64,000 bases of DNA from Corythoichthys intestinalis (Eukaryota; Chordata; Actinopteri; Syngnathiformes; Syngnathidae): NCBI RefSeq assembly GCF_030265065.1, contig NC_080398.1, positions 806,001 to 870,000 of the forward strand. Direction: 5' to 3'. This document shows, piece by piece, positions 10,863 through 21,600 of the stretch. The position numbers and the translations under genes were made by a program. Numbering within the stretch: position 1 is the stretch's first letter; every line of letters begins with the position of its first letter. The notes under the pieces were generated by a model. It saw only the letters and a program-made list of their open reading frames with translations, ran no database searches and was not told the origin of the DNA.

Positions 10863-11768
10863 AGGTGAACCAGCTTATGAAATGATGGAGACTGACCCAG
10901 ACTGGGCTCTGCAAGACGAACGTGAGCAGCTACGGAAAGAGACACTGCAAGCACCAGAGATGGGGGTCCAGCAGGATGCAAACATTGAAGAGCTGCAGAC
11001 TAAGGAGGGACCATCTGAGCCTCGTGAAATAAACAGTCACCAACAGAATGAGGAAGGGACACCTGACGCTGGAGAAGAAAGTGGTCGGCTACAGACTGAA
11101 GAGGGGACACATGAAGCTGGAGAAGAAGGTGATCAGCTAATCACAGAGGATGAGACGCACAACACCAATCAGGATGTGACACAGACTGTGATTATTGACC
11201 GTTTTGAAATTTTCACAGAAAACCCATCAAATCTGAAAGCACGTGCCCAAATGTTTTCCAGCTACAGTGGGGAGAACAAGTATTTGATACACTGCCAATG
11301 GGAAAACTCATTGGCAGTGTATCAAATACTTGTTTTCCCCACTGTACAAGCACCACCACACTATGAAGTATTTAATATGTATTACACCCAAGGGAGCCAT
11401 TTGTTTCTTATCAAAAGGCTGGGGAGGGCGTACAAGTGACAAACATATAACCCTGAACAGTGATTTTTTTTTGTTGATAATTTGTTGCCTGGGGACATTG
11501 TCTTGGCTGACAGAGGTTTTGACATACAAGAATGTGTGGGCATGTAGTGTTCAGATGTCAAACTCCCAGCATTTACAAAAGGCCGCTGTCAGCACATTTG
11601 AGAATCCATGTTGAAAGGGTCATCGGAAATGTTTGTCAGAAGTCTAATATCTTAACAGGAACCATACCCATAAACATGATTCTTCCATGTGAAGGTGAAG
11701 AAGCTACAATGTTGGATAAGGTCACTTTCTGCTGTGCCCTGATAAGCCATTGCCCAACAGTAGTATAG
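10863..11768 (+). pseudogene. ISL2EU transposase remnant of E3: acidic linker and DDE_Tnp_4-like tail
   Basis: After an acceptor at about 10862 the frame reads EPAYEMMETDPDW, matching the second exon in E2. Then comes an acidic linker with internal repeats of the EEGTPDAGEE and EEGTHEAGEE type. A Tc1-type MITE interrupts it at 11265-11344. Beyond it, [17 protein letters not shown], then [14 protein letters not shown] (about 11503) in a second frame and [11 protein letters not shown] (about 11600) in a third are the second Asp and the Glu regions of a DDE_Tnp_4 transposase. The block with the first Asp is gone. The frame ends CPTVV, stop at 11768. Confidence 0.7.
11265..11344. mobile_element. 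Palindromic Tc1/mariner-type MITE
   Basis: An 80 bp near-perfect hairpin beginning CAGTGGGGAGAACAAGTATT and ending with its complement, flanked by TA on each side (11263-11264, 11345-11346), the Tc1/mariner target duplication. A shortened relative is present at 49200-49248. Confidence 0.85.
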
Positions 11769-12984
11769 TACAAATTTCTTTTCGTAGTGTTTGTACAAGC
11801 AGTTTTTTTTTAATACGTTTGTAGATGACTTAAACCTGTTTAATAAAGTATGTCAGTGACAATTTTGAAGTCTTGACTCCTTGCCTCTCTTAGGTACGTA
11901 AAACACTAGTGTTGGTTTTGATAATGAAAAGTACTTTTTTTTTTTTTTTTACTAATTCAAACAATTTTGTGGAGATAAACACTGAATAGGAAATACAATG
12001 TTTGCTAACAAAACGAGATGTTTGACAGGTTTACTTTTTTTGGATTTATAATTTTTACTAGAATTCTCAATCAAAACACAGCAGCAGCACAATGGTAAAC
12101 AGAAAATAGCAATACAAGGAAATATAAAACGTGCATATGAAGAAAAATAACACTAGTTGTAAAATAACGTGTTCAAGTAAATTTGTCCCACTTCACATGA
12201 TAAGTCCTGCATTGAGAGAATTGCACATCTTTGCATGGCAATGTCAACACTGAAACAATATATTGTGCAATATGCATGAATTTGCATGTCATTATGACAG
12301 TTCCTTCACCTGTTTTAGTCATGTGATGTTTAAGATGATATTCAAGGTACAATTCAAGTTCAAGGATGTTCAAGTAAGAGCTGTATCATGTTTCTGAGAG
12401 TAGCAACGAGTGACGACTGTGTTGTCGCAGTCCTGCGGTCGAAATGCGAAGATCCTGCACGGAGCCATTCGTTAAATGTCCGTGAGCTTCGAGAGATTTA
12501 TAGTTTTTAAAATGTAAGCGCTGATACCGTAAACGAGGGACTTTTTTTATATCCAGGGATGAAGTTGGAGGCAGTAATGTGGCGTCGGAGCTACTCCTGT
12601 TCTGGTTTGTTTACATCCGTGATACACTCAAAATGGCGCATGGGGGCGTGTCCGCTAGTTTGGGCACGTGACTGACAAAGACCGATTTGAATCCCTCGGA
12701 ACAGGGTAAAATTTCAAGTCTCTCCTTCCATCTTTTCTGTTAGTGCAACCAACAGCCACACACGCCTTCACCATTTTGATTATTAATGTTAAGGAGCAGA
12801 AAAACACGCCGTAAATAGGAGAAATGTACGTAGCCGTAATAGGTTAACACTATGTTTTGACGGACAAGTGGGCGGAACCCTACAGCGAACACGTGGTACG
12901 TGGGTAGGCTCTATTATCGTACCGTGATAGACGGCGTAGGTGTGGTGCATTTAGTTTATATACAACAACATGCCTACTTCGTCA

Positions 12985-13055
12985 TGTGCCAGAATGGCCT
13001 AGTGGTAAAGTTATTCGTGACTTATACGTGACAACGCGGGTTCGTATCCTGCTGA
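12985..13055 (+). promoter_or_regulatory. tRNA-like Pol III boxes of element X copy 1
   Basis: TGGCCTAGTGGTAAAG (12994-13009) fits an A box, and GGGTTCGTATCC (13038-13049) fits a B box, with tRNA-like spacing. The segment cannot be drawn as a sound cloverleaf, so I read it as a tRNA-derived promoter in a repeat rather than a tRNA gene. Confidence 0.55.
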
Positions 13056-13334
13056 AGAATTGTGTTTCTTAGTATTTTTCTATGGCTGCCTGACTAATTA
13101 AAAACTGTTAAAATAAAAAAATTTAAATCAAGCACCCATTTTGTCTCAAGTATATTGACAGATCATAATCAATATGTGCTAGGATTTACAGAAACATGGA
13201 AAATGTGTAGCTGTCTTAATTATATATATTTTTTTTTTAATCCACAAACTGAGAGGACAGCACTACGAATGTAGACTGATAATTAACAAAAGGTGACATC
13301 ACAGCTATTAAAATTTGAATCAAGTCACTCAATC

Positions 13335-14410
13335 AAAAAATTATGAAAAATTTGAAAAATGTATAAATGTATAAATTGGAAAACTAAGAGGTGGGCCCTG
13401 ATCTCCAAGTAAAGTACTTCAACCCTGCACTGGTTTGGGGTCAAAAGGTCAAATGGGCTAGGAGCTATTGAAGTTGGAAGCAAGTCAGTCAATTTAAAAA
13501 AATCATGAAATATTTTTAAAGAGAAAAATTGGAAAACTAAGAAGTGTGCCCTGATCTCCAAGTAAAGTACTTCAACCCTGCACTGGTTTGGGGTCAAAAG
13601 GTCAAATGGGCTAGGAGCTATTGAAGTTGGAAGCAAGTCAGTCAATTTAAAAAATCATGAAATATTTTTAAAGAGAAAAATTGGAAAACTAAGAAGTGTG
13701 CCCTGATCTCCAAGTAAAGTACTTCAACCCTGCACTGGTTTGGGGTCAAAAGGTCAAATGGGCTAGGAGCTATTGAAGTTGGAAGCTAGTCAAAAAATAA
13801 AAAAAATCATTAAAAATTTATAAAGAGATAAATTGGAAAACTAAGAGGTGTGCCCTGATCTCCAAGTAAAGTACTTCAACCCTGCACTGGTTTGGGGTCA
13901 AAAGGTAAAATGGGCTAGGAGCTATTGAAGTTGGAAGCAAGTCAGTCAATTTAAAAAATCATGAAATATTTTTAAAGAGAAAAATTGGAAAACTAAGAAG
14001 TGTGCCCTGATCTCCAAGTAAAGTACTTCAACCCTGCACTGGTTTGGGGTCAAAAGGTCAAATGGGCTAGGAGCTATTGAAGTTGGAAGCTAGTCAAAAA
14101 ATAAAAAAATCATTAAAAATTTATAAAGAGATAAATTGGAAAACTAAGAGGTGTGCCCTGATCTCCAAGTAAAGTACTTCAACCCTGCACTGGTTTGGGG
14201 TCAAAAGGTCAAATGGGCTAGGAGCTATTGAAGTTGGAAGCTAGTCAGTCAATTAAAAAAATCATTAAAAATTTATAAATATATAAATTGGAAAACTAAG
14301 AGGTGTGCCCTGATCTCCAAGTAAAGTACTTCAACACTGCACTGGTTTGGGGTCAAAAGGTCAAATGGGCTAGGAGCTATTGAAGTTGGAAGCTAGTCAG
14401 TCTATTAAAA
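13335..14410 (+). repeat. Tandem array of ~150 bp units, element X copy 1
   Basis: Seven units of about 150 bp, each with CTGATCTCCAAGTAAAGTAC, then GGTTTGGGGTCAAAAGGTCA and GGCTAGGAGCTATTGAAGTT. The units differ mainly in the A/T-rich linker. The same unit, inverted, forms the array at 19690-21175. Frames across it are periodic artefacts. Confidence 0.9.
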
Positions 14411-14420
14411 AAATCTGTAT

Positions 14421-15120
14421 ATGTGAGCATATACAGGCCCAACAAGTATACTGTAAGAAGTATTTTATATGTCCAACATTAAAATTGTAAAACAACACAC
14501 TAATAAAATGTGCAAAACCCCATAAATAAACCTGAACTGACACAAAATATCAAATGAATAGTTCAACCATGGTGTGTTCTCAGTTTTGGCCGCATTCCAA
14601 CGCAATGCATGTCCACTGTAGTGGTTGCATTTATATATGAAGAGCTGTTGTCTGTTGACCAAGGACTTGCTCATTCAAAAGTACTTGGGTAATTCTGGCC
14701 ACCTCTCAGGGTTTTTACCGGGGAGAAGAAAAATCGGCCTTTGCTTGGGACCTGTAGGAGTACCAGAATTCTCTGGTACTTGTAGTGTTAAGGTGTAACC
14801 CAGCTACTGCCTAAAGTTTGCGTAGATAGGCTACAGCACCCCCGTGATCCTAGTCAGGAGAACCGGTACAGGATGAAAGAATATATATTCTTTAAAAGTA
14901 TTGAAAATAAAAAAATTAATTGTTTCTGAAGTGGAGTATTTGTTGTATAAAAAAATAATGAAATTACTTATTTATTGATAGGCAGTCTAAATAAAGTATT
15001 TTGAAATCAAATTTATGTTTTTACTTAGTTATGTACATATCCATAAACATCTATGTGGTATCTACATTGTAATTTTTTCAAAAAAATGTTCTTCCAAAAA
15101 TAGCCAGGGTTTGTTCATGT
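14421..15120. other. AT-rich sequence with a SINE/RTE tail-like fragment
   Basis: No gene recognised. At about 14700-14900 the stretch including GGCTACAGCACCCCCGTGAT resembles the 3' tail shared by teleost RTE LINEs and their SINE partners, as a diverged fragment. Confidence 0.4.
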
Positions 15121-16390
15121 TGGTTTACAATAAAAAAATGGATGGATATAAATAAATGGTTGTTAAATTTGAGTAAAACCAAAGCTATGATGTTTGGTAG
15201 CGTTAAAACTAATTCTGATTTGCATATAATTATTGACGGTTTCCAAATTGAAAACGCAGATGTGAATACATTTTTAGATGTCAAAATTGATAGTAAACTG
15301 ACATGGAAACCCACATCAGACATATAAAAACAAAAATTTCCAAGAGTCTCTCAATTATAAATAAAGCTAAACAATTTCTTGACGAGAACGCACTCCGCAC
15401 TTTATACTGCTCCTTGGTTCTTCCATACTTCTCATATTGTGTTGAAGTCTGGGGAAACACCTATCAAAGCACGATAAATCCTTTAGTCACCTTACAGAAA
15501 CGGGCTGTGCGAATCATCCATAAGGTCGGGTTTCTGGAGCACACACATAATTTGTTTATTTACTCAAAGCTGCTAAAATTTAACGATCTTGTAAAGTATA
15601 ATACCTCAATAATCCTCTATAAAGCATTTAATAAATTATTACCAATTAAATTGCAAAACCTTTTTGCAATGAAAGAGAGAACTCATAATTTGAGAGGATA
15701 TGGAGACTTCAAAATACCAAAAATTCGAACAACTCGTAAAGGTTTTTGTGTGTCTGTGTGTGGATTAATCTGGGAATGCAACACAAGCAATGCCAAACTA
15801 TCTACAGATTTAAACGGTTATACAAACGTATGGTCTGGTCACAGTATACTGATTTAAGGTCTTAATTAAATCAATAAGTTGTCTTGGTATGAGTGCTGGA
15901 CTGCTGGTTGTTTCTTACCATTGCTGGTATATTGCCCGGTACCATTGTTGGTATAGTTATTGTTGCCATTTATCATTTGTTTGCCCTGTGTGAGTGGCCT
16001 TTACCATAGTTGGTATGGTTTAACTTTCATTACCATGTTGGTATGAAATTGTTTTTGGGTTTGGGTGTTACCTGTGGTAACTTCATGTCAAGGGACAACA
16101 TTTGTTACAAAAATGAAATTGTACATAACTGTTTGAACTGATTTTTTGGTTGCCTACATTTTGAGAAGGAAGTAGCAAGATTTTTTTTTGTTCCTAATTA
16201 GATGAGAATAGGGGTGGGATTAAATATGTTTTCTTCTTCCCACTCCTTTTCAGGCATGTAGTTGATGTTGCTATGTTAGTTTTGCTGCTCTTTTTTGTTA
16301 TATGTTTATAAGAGCTGAATATGTTTGCTGTCTTGACAAGAAAAATTATGGCCTGAAATAAACAAATGAAATGAAATGAAATGATAAAGT
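15121..16390 (+). mobile_element. LINE 3' half, Jockey superfamily (L2/CR1/Rex1-like)
   Basis: The plus frames 15142-15327 and 15303-15857 encode the C-terminal reverse-transcriptase and thumb region: NKWLLNLSKTKAMMFG, FLDVKIDSKLTWKPTSDI, then the conserved YCSLVLPYFSYCVEVWGNTY and QKRAVRIIHKVG blocks. A one-base frameshift near 15310 separates them. The catalytic palm lies upstream and is missing (5' truncation). The tail (15860-16390) holds tandem TTGCTGGTAT-type motifs and ends in an AAATG repeat, as in L2-like elements. Confidence 0.75.
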
Positions 16391-17233
16391 GAACACACCC
16401 TTTACAATTCACAGCTCTTTCTTAAAAAAATAAATAAAAAAGATTAAATGACAAGTAATTATCTATCAAACTAATGACTTGATTATTATTACAATGTCTA
16501 CAGGGTGGAAGGATTCTTCCATTATTTGAAAGTTGCACCTAGTAGAATTTGACATGTTTGGGTTTTGCTTACGTCTTGGAACAAAAAAATAATTGACAAG
16601 ATTCCAATACCTTGACAGTTACTATTGAAATGTTATAATTGTATTTTTAATTACATGTTGCACATTATGGTTTTCCAATGTAATTGGATGCCTTTGTGGA
16701 TTTCATTTTAGTGTACATTATTACATGCAAGACTCCATTATGTTCTAACTGTAATGTTGAAACGAAACGAATTATTGAATGAATGAATAAAGTAAATAAT
16801 TTTTTAATTAAGTAAAATAGGAATTACCCAAATGATTGGAGTGGGTGGTATCTTTTACTTTTATTACTTTAATCTAGATTTTGAAGCAAGTACAGTACAG
16901 TAGTGAAGTAGTAAAGTAGTAGTTTACAGTAGTAAAGTAAGGCTGTCATTGGGATTCATCAATTAAAAAAAAAAGTTATATAGTTACTTGTAATAATCCA
17001 ATGCCTTTAAATATGAAAAGGAACACAGTACAACTTGCTCATGTTTATTACATTATAAATCTGAATGGGTTAATCGGACTCAAAATAAAAAATAAAATGT
17101 AGAAATATATAAATAAAATATGGAATGCCAAATAAAATTTGAAAAAAAACCAGGCAATTAATCTATGTCAAAAGTGTTCATTAACACAATGTTCTTTAAT
17201 AAATCATGCCATTAGCGAGCGAGCCATAGGCCT
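16391..17233. other. AT-rich sequence, nothing recognised
   Basis: Mostly AT-rich single-copy-looking DNA with A/T runs and short AGTA repeats near 16890-16940. A GAATGAATGAATAAAG tail at about 16775 may be the end of another LINE fragment. Confidence 0.35.
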
Positions 17234-17322
17234 ATAGAGTCTACCCACGTACCACGTGTTCGCTGTAGGGTTCCGCCCACTTGTCCGTCATTTTGACTCT
17301 GTATTTGCATTGTTTTCAATTG

Positions 17323-17652
17323 ATGGCGGAATTTAAAATGCATTTCATGGAAGACCCGGTGCTTTCTGATGCCGCAAACTCACTGGATCTGTTGCATAAA
17401 AGGCATTATGAGGAAAAGCTTCGTTTTATACAGTCGTCAGATCCATATTTGATGCCCAAATCAATGTTTTTCGACCCACTGTCTTCGCCCTGTCTGCCTG
17501 ACATCTGCTACGCTGATTTTTACAATGATCTTGTCCACACAAAATCAGCCTATTCTCACGAAAAACTTCAAGAGCTTGGACGCTTATAAATACTTCGTTG
17601 CTGGTTGGGTGAAACAGGTCCTCGTTTGGCAGGAATCTATCTTGTGCTTGGA
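17323..17652 (+). pseudogene. ISL2EU accessory-gene first exon, copy B
   Basis: Reads MAEFKMHFMEDPVLSDAA, then YLMPKSMFFDPLSSPCLPDI and CYADFYNDLVHTKSAYSHEK, ending at a stop at 17587-17589. The conserved continuation KYFVAGWVKQVL follows in another frame, and a GGAAAG-GTGAGT donor lies at about 17655. I infer a one- or two-base loss near the end of the exon. Copies A, C and D show the same protein start. Confidence 0.65.
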
Positions 17653-18060
17653 AAGGTGAGTTACAAAATTTTCAATTCGAATTCTTTTGTTATTGCTAAC
17701 ATCCACTGTCAAGTCTAATGTATTTCATGTCGTTTGTCAATGGAGTTAAGGCTTTTAATGTTTATATGGTTTAGCGATCGCACTCACTACATACATACGT
17801 GTATGTTGTCGGCGATTAGCCTAGCAATGATCTTAATTGTGGTTATTTGTCAGCCCCGTAGACGAGGCCAGTTTCCTTCACTTGGTACCAGCTAAATATT
17901 ATTCAAAAAATAACGATGGTGGAAGAAAGGGAAGTCACAAACATCTTGAATTTGAAACTATGTCGTACTACGTCGTATGTTGTTGGCGATTAGCCTAGCA
18001 ATGATCTTAATTGTGGTTGTCAGGCCAAAACCCTCTAAATATATATTAAATGCATCTTAC

Positions 18061-18238
18061 CGGATATAAAATGACTACTACATAGTCTGTGGTGATTTTT
18101 TGGTGTCCAGTTTTCACGTCGAATTGCAGCCGTCCATTTCGCTCGTCTCTTTGGATCCCTCGGAATACGGTAAAACTTCAAGTCTCTCCTTCCATCTTCT
18201 CTGTTAGTGCAACCAACAGCCACACACGCCTTCACCAT
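18061..18238 (-). pseudogene. THAP first exon, copy B
   Basis: Minus strand, starting MVKACVAVGCTNREDGRRDL and running through FYRIPRD, WTAAIRREN and LCSSHFISG, a complete C2CH THAP finger (C-x4-C and C-x2-H), followed by a splice donor after SG (GTAAGATG). The frame is open over the whole exon. No downstream transposase exon exists in the element. Confidence 0.75.
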
Positions 18239-18376
18239 TTTGATTATTAATGTTAAGGAGCAGAAAAACACGCCGTAAATAGGAGAAATGTACGTAGCCG
18301 TAATAGGTTAACACTATGTTTTGACGGACAAGTGGGCGGAACCCTACAGCGAACACGTGGTACGTGGGTAGACTCT

Positions 18377-18640
18377 ATGGGTAATAGGTTAATGCATATA
18401 AGCCCATGAAGTCAAAATGTGTTTTCCACATTTGAGTTGCGCAAAAATTATGATGCATCATTCATATGTTCTGCTATTTTCACCCTATAAATCGAGGATA
18501 TAAGTGGGTTTAAATTCAAAATTGTATTTATTTGCATGCACTGTAGTGGGGGATGGGTCTGATATAATCGATATCGTGGGTCTGCTTTAAGGAAAAGGCC
18601 TTGTCCTTGCTTGACTCTGGACTGTAACATTTTCCGTAAT
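18377..18640. other. Short spacer, nothing recognised
   Basis: Mixed AT-rich sequence between the ISL2EU copy and the RTE LINE tail. No feature can be supported. Confidence 0.35.
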
Positions 18641-19612
18641 ACATGCCATCCATCCATCCATCCATTATCTTCCGCTTGTTCCGGGGTCGGGTCGCCGGGG
18701 CAGCAGCTTTAACAGGGAAGCCCAGACTTCCCTCTCCCCAGCCACTTCAACCAGCTCCTCCGGCGGGATCCCAAGGCGTTCCCAGGCCAGCCGAGAGACA
18801 TAGTCTCTCCAGCGTGTCCTGGGTCGTCCCCGGGGCCTCCCGCCGGTGGGACATGCCCGGAACACCTCTCCAGGGAGGCGTCCGGGAGGCATCCGAACCA
18901 GATGCCCGAGCCACCTCAGCTGGCTCCTCTCTACGCGGAGGAGTAGCGGCTCGACGCCGAGTCCCTCCCGGATGACCGAGCTTCTCACCCTATCTCTAAG
19001 GGAGAGCCCGGACACCCTGCGGAGGAAACTCATTTCGGCCGCTTGTATCCGGGATCTTGTTCTTTCGGTCACGACCCAAAGCTCGTGACCATAGGTGAGG
19101 GTAGGAACGTAGATCGACTGGTAAATCGAGAGCTTTGCCTTTCGGCTCAGCTCCTTCTTCACCACTACGGACCGTTGCAGAGTCCGCATTACTGCAGACG
19201 CCGCACCGATTCGCCTGTCGATCTCCCGCTCCCTCCTACCGTCACTCGTGAACAAGACCCCAAGATACTTGAACTCCCCCACTTGGGGCAGGATCTCATC
19301 CCCGACCCGGAGAGGGCACTCCACCCTTTTCCGACTGAGGACCATGGTCTCGGATTTGGAGGTGCTGATCTTCATCCCAACCACTTCACACCCAGCTGCG
19401 AACCGCTCCAGTGAGAGTTGGAGGTCTGGGCTTGATGAAGCCAACAGCACTAAATCATCTGCAAAAAGCAGAGATTCAATGCTGAGGTCACCAAACCGGA
19501 CCCCCTAAACGCTTCGGCTGCGCCTAGAAATTCTGTCCATAAAAATTATGAACAAAATCGGTGACAAAGGGCAGCCTTGGCGGAGTCCAACCCTCACTGG
19601 GAACGAATTCCA
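18640..19612 (-). mobile_element. RTE-clade LINE, 5'-truncated, with GGAT tail
   Basis: On the minus strand the sequence reads GLRQGCPLSP, an in-frame TAG soon after RRSRS (about 19507), then SIESLLFADDLVLLASS (palm motif FADD), FKYLGVLFTSDG, LTYGHELWVVTERT, GHLVRMPPGRLPGE and the terminal RWRDYVSRLAWERLG block, ending KLLPRRPDPGTSGR. This is the C-terminal half of an RTE-type reverse transcriptase. The element ends in tandem ATGG units (18645-18665). The 5' end is cut at about 19612. Long plus-strand frames here are shadows. Confidence 0.85.
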
Positions 19613-19689
19613 CTTACATGCAAGACACCATTTAGATAACCTTAACTTTTAACTTATTGATCTGGCCACGGCAATAATATAAAGTTTGT

Positions 19690-21175
19690 TCTGTACTAGC
19701 TTCCAACTTCAATAGCTCCTAGCCCATTTGACCTTTTGACCCCAAACCAGTGTAGGGTTGAAGTACTTTACTTGGAGTTCAAGGCACACCTCTTAGTTTT
19801 CCAATTTATGCCTCCAAATTTTTTTTCATGATTTTTTAAATTATTGACTAGCTTCAAACGTCAATAGCTCCTAGGCCATTTGAAACTTTTGACCTCAAAC
19901 CAGTGCAAGGTTGAAGTAATTTACTTGGTGTTCAAGGCACACCTCTTAGTTTTCCAATTTATGCCTCCAAAATTTTTTTCATGATTTTTTAAATTATTGA
20001 CTAGCTTCAAACTTCAATAGCTCCTAGGCCATTTGACCTTTTGACCCCAAACCAGTGCAGGGTTGACATACTTTACTTGGAGTTCAAGGCACACCTCTTA
20101 GTTTTCCAATTTATCCCTCCAAAAAAAAATTTATGATTTTTTAAATTATTGACTAGTTTCAAACTTCAATAGCTCCTCGGCCATTTGACCTTTTGACCCC
20201 AAACCAGTGCAGGGTTGACATACTTTACTTGGAGTTCAAGGCACACCTCTTAGTTTTCCAACTTATCCCTCCAAATTTTTTTTGATGATTTTTTAAATTA
20301 TTGACTAGCTTCAAACTTCAATAGCTCCTAGGCCATTTGACCTTTTGACCCCAAACCAGTGCAGGGTTGACATACTTTACTTGGAGTTCAAGGCACACCT
20401 CTTAGTTTTCCAACTTATCCCTCCAAATTTTTTTTGATGATTTTTTTAAATTATTGACTAGCTTCAAACTTCAATAGCTCCTAGGCCATTTGACCTTTTG
20501 ACCCCAAACCAGTGCAGGGTTGACATACTTTACTTGGAGTTCAAGGCACACCTCTTAGTTTTCCAATTTATGCCTCAAAAAAATTTTTCATGATTTTTTA
20601 AATTATTGACTAGCTTCAAACTTCAATAGCTCCTAGGCCATTTGACCTTTTGACCTCAAACCAGTGCAAGATTAAAGTACTTTACTTGGTGTTCAAGGCA
20701 CACCTCTTAGTTTTCCAATTCATGCCTCCAAAATATTTTTTCTGATTTTTTAATTTATTGACTAGCTTCAAACTTCAATAGCTCCTAGGCCATTTGACGT
20801 TTTGACCCCAAACCAGTGCAGGGTTGACATACTTTACTTGGAGTTCAAGGTACACCTCTTAGTTTTCCAATTTATGCCTCCAAAATTTTTTTCATGATTT
20901 TTTAAATTATTGACTAGCTTCAAACTTCAATAGCTCCTCGGCCATTTGACCTTTTGACCCCAAACCAGTGCAGGGTTGACATACATTACTTGGAGTTCAA
21001 GGCACACCTCTTAGTTTTCCAATTTATCCCTCCAAAAAAATGTTTATGATTTTTTAAATTATTGACCAGCTTCAAACTTCAATAGCTCCTAGGCCATTTG
21101 ACCTTTTGACCCCAAACCAGTGCAGGGTTGACATACTTTACTTGGAGTTCAAGGCACACCTCTTAGTTTTCCCTT
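19690..21175 (-). repeat. Tandem array of ~150 bp units, element X copy 2
   Basis: Ten units of about 150 bp, each with CTTCAATAGCTCCTAGGCCA, TTGACCTTTTGACCCCAAAC and CTCTTAGTTTTCCAATTTAT. Unit-to-unit identity is high, with differences at the T-run linker. The unit is the complement of that at 13335-14410. Confidence 0.9.
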
Positions 21176-21519
21176 TTTTTTATGTATAGGTTGTTAATAA
21201 ATTTACTTGATTAAAACTTAAGTAGCTGTGAGGTCATTTGACCTTTTTGTTCATTATCAGTGTACATTTGTAGTCCTATTCTTGCTGTTTCTGAATTTTT
21301 CTTTTTTTTCATTCAGACAGCTACACATTTTCCATCTGTTTCGTTAAATCCTACCACAAATTGAATACGATCTGTCAATATACTTGATACAAGTACAGAA
21401 AATGCATGCCTGATTTTAAACTTTTTATTTTAACAGTGTTTTTATTTATCAGGCAGCCATCATTCTTTTTTTTATTGAGCCATCATTCTTTTTTTTCTTG
21501 AGAAAAAAAACAATAATTC

Positions 21520-21600
21520 AAAGCCCTCAAGCGGGATTCGAACCCGCATTCTCAGGTGCGACAGACGACCGCTTCTGTTACCGAGCTACTCTTCCATGTG
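21520..21600 (-). promoter_or_regulatory. tRNA-like Pol III boxes of element X copy 2
   Basis: On the minus strand GAGTAGCTCGGTAACAG fits an A box, and the palindromic stem at 21531-21547 contains GGGTTCGAATCCC, an exact B-box/T-arm. A full cloverleaf is not convincing (the acceptor stem does not pair well), so it is called a tRNA-derived promoter in a repeat. Confidence 0.6.

Larger units (their letters stand above)
10097..12684 (+). mobile_element. ISL2EU-type element E3 with THAP and DDE remnants, nested in copy A
   Basis: The termini CGGTCTTTGTCA and TGACAAAGACCG are flanked by AT on both sides, and removal rejoins the THAP exon of copy A. It carries its own THAP exon (about 10238-10466), a linker exon (from 10863) and remnants of the DDE domain (to 11768), so it is the most complete transposase carrier in the window. 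A Tc1-type MITE sits in the linker exon at 11265-11344. The right 0.9 kb is AT-rich without a recognised gene. The first catalytic Asp region is missing and frames shift, so it is dead. Confidence 0.75.
6593..12912. mobile_element. ISL2EU-type DNA transposon copy A, host of two nested elements
   Basis: Terminal inverted repeats AGAGCCTACCCACGTACCAC (left) and its complement (right) are flanked by AT on both sides, the short AT target duplication reported for ISL2EU elements. The left arm carries, on the plus strand, the first exon of a conserved accessory gene. The right arm carries, on the minus strand, a THAP zinc-finger exon. Element E2 (7515-9781) is inserted in the intron region and element E3 (10097-12684) in the THAP exon. 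A 174 bp segment is tandemly repeated at about 7131-7500. The central transposase and accessory exons are absent. Confidence 0.8.
6518..14420 (+). repeat. Element X copy 1: tRNA-like boxes plus tandem array, split by an ISL2EU stack
   Basis: Two separated pieces (about 6518-6592 and 12913-14420) match the minus-strand sequence at 19690-21755 in the same order. The order is a leader beginning GGTGAACTGAGCC, a tRNA-like segment, an about 280 bp AT-rich spacer with the shared motif ATTGACAGATC, then tandem units of about 150 bp. The intervening 6.3 kb is an inserted ISL2EU transposon with AT at both junctions. No protein is encoded. The element may be a composite SINE-like repeat. Its true ends are not certain. 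Confidence 0.6.
17236..18376. mobile_element. ISL2EU-type short derivative, copy B
   Basis: Intact inverted ends AGAGTCTACCCACGTACCAC and complement, flanked by AT on both sides. At 1141 bp it is a complete but internally deleted element. The accessory-gene first exon points inward from the left end (+), the THAP first exon points inward from the right end (-), and the catalytic middle is missing. It is about 1.1 kb and nearly matches the outer parts of copy A. Confidence 0.85.

Noticed and set aside
14465-14674. 69-codon minus-strand frame
   Set aside because: AT-rich, hydrophobic by composition, no family resemblance and no gene context.
18643-19508. Several plus-strand frames of 80 to 123 codons
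   Set aside because: Antisense shadows of the RTE reverse transcriptase on the minus strand.
13335-21175. Regular arrays that could suggest CRISPR
   Set aside because: Units are ~150 bp, contiguous and without unique spacers, in a vertebrate genome; they are satellite-like repeats.
21520-21600. Possible true tRNA gene on the minus strand
   Set aside because: A and B boxes are good, but the acceptor stem does not pair and the segment is part of a repeat found twice; treated as a tRNA-derived promoter.
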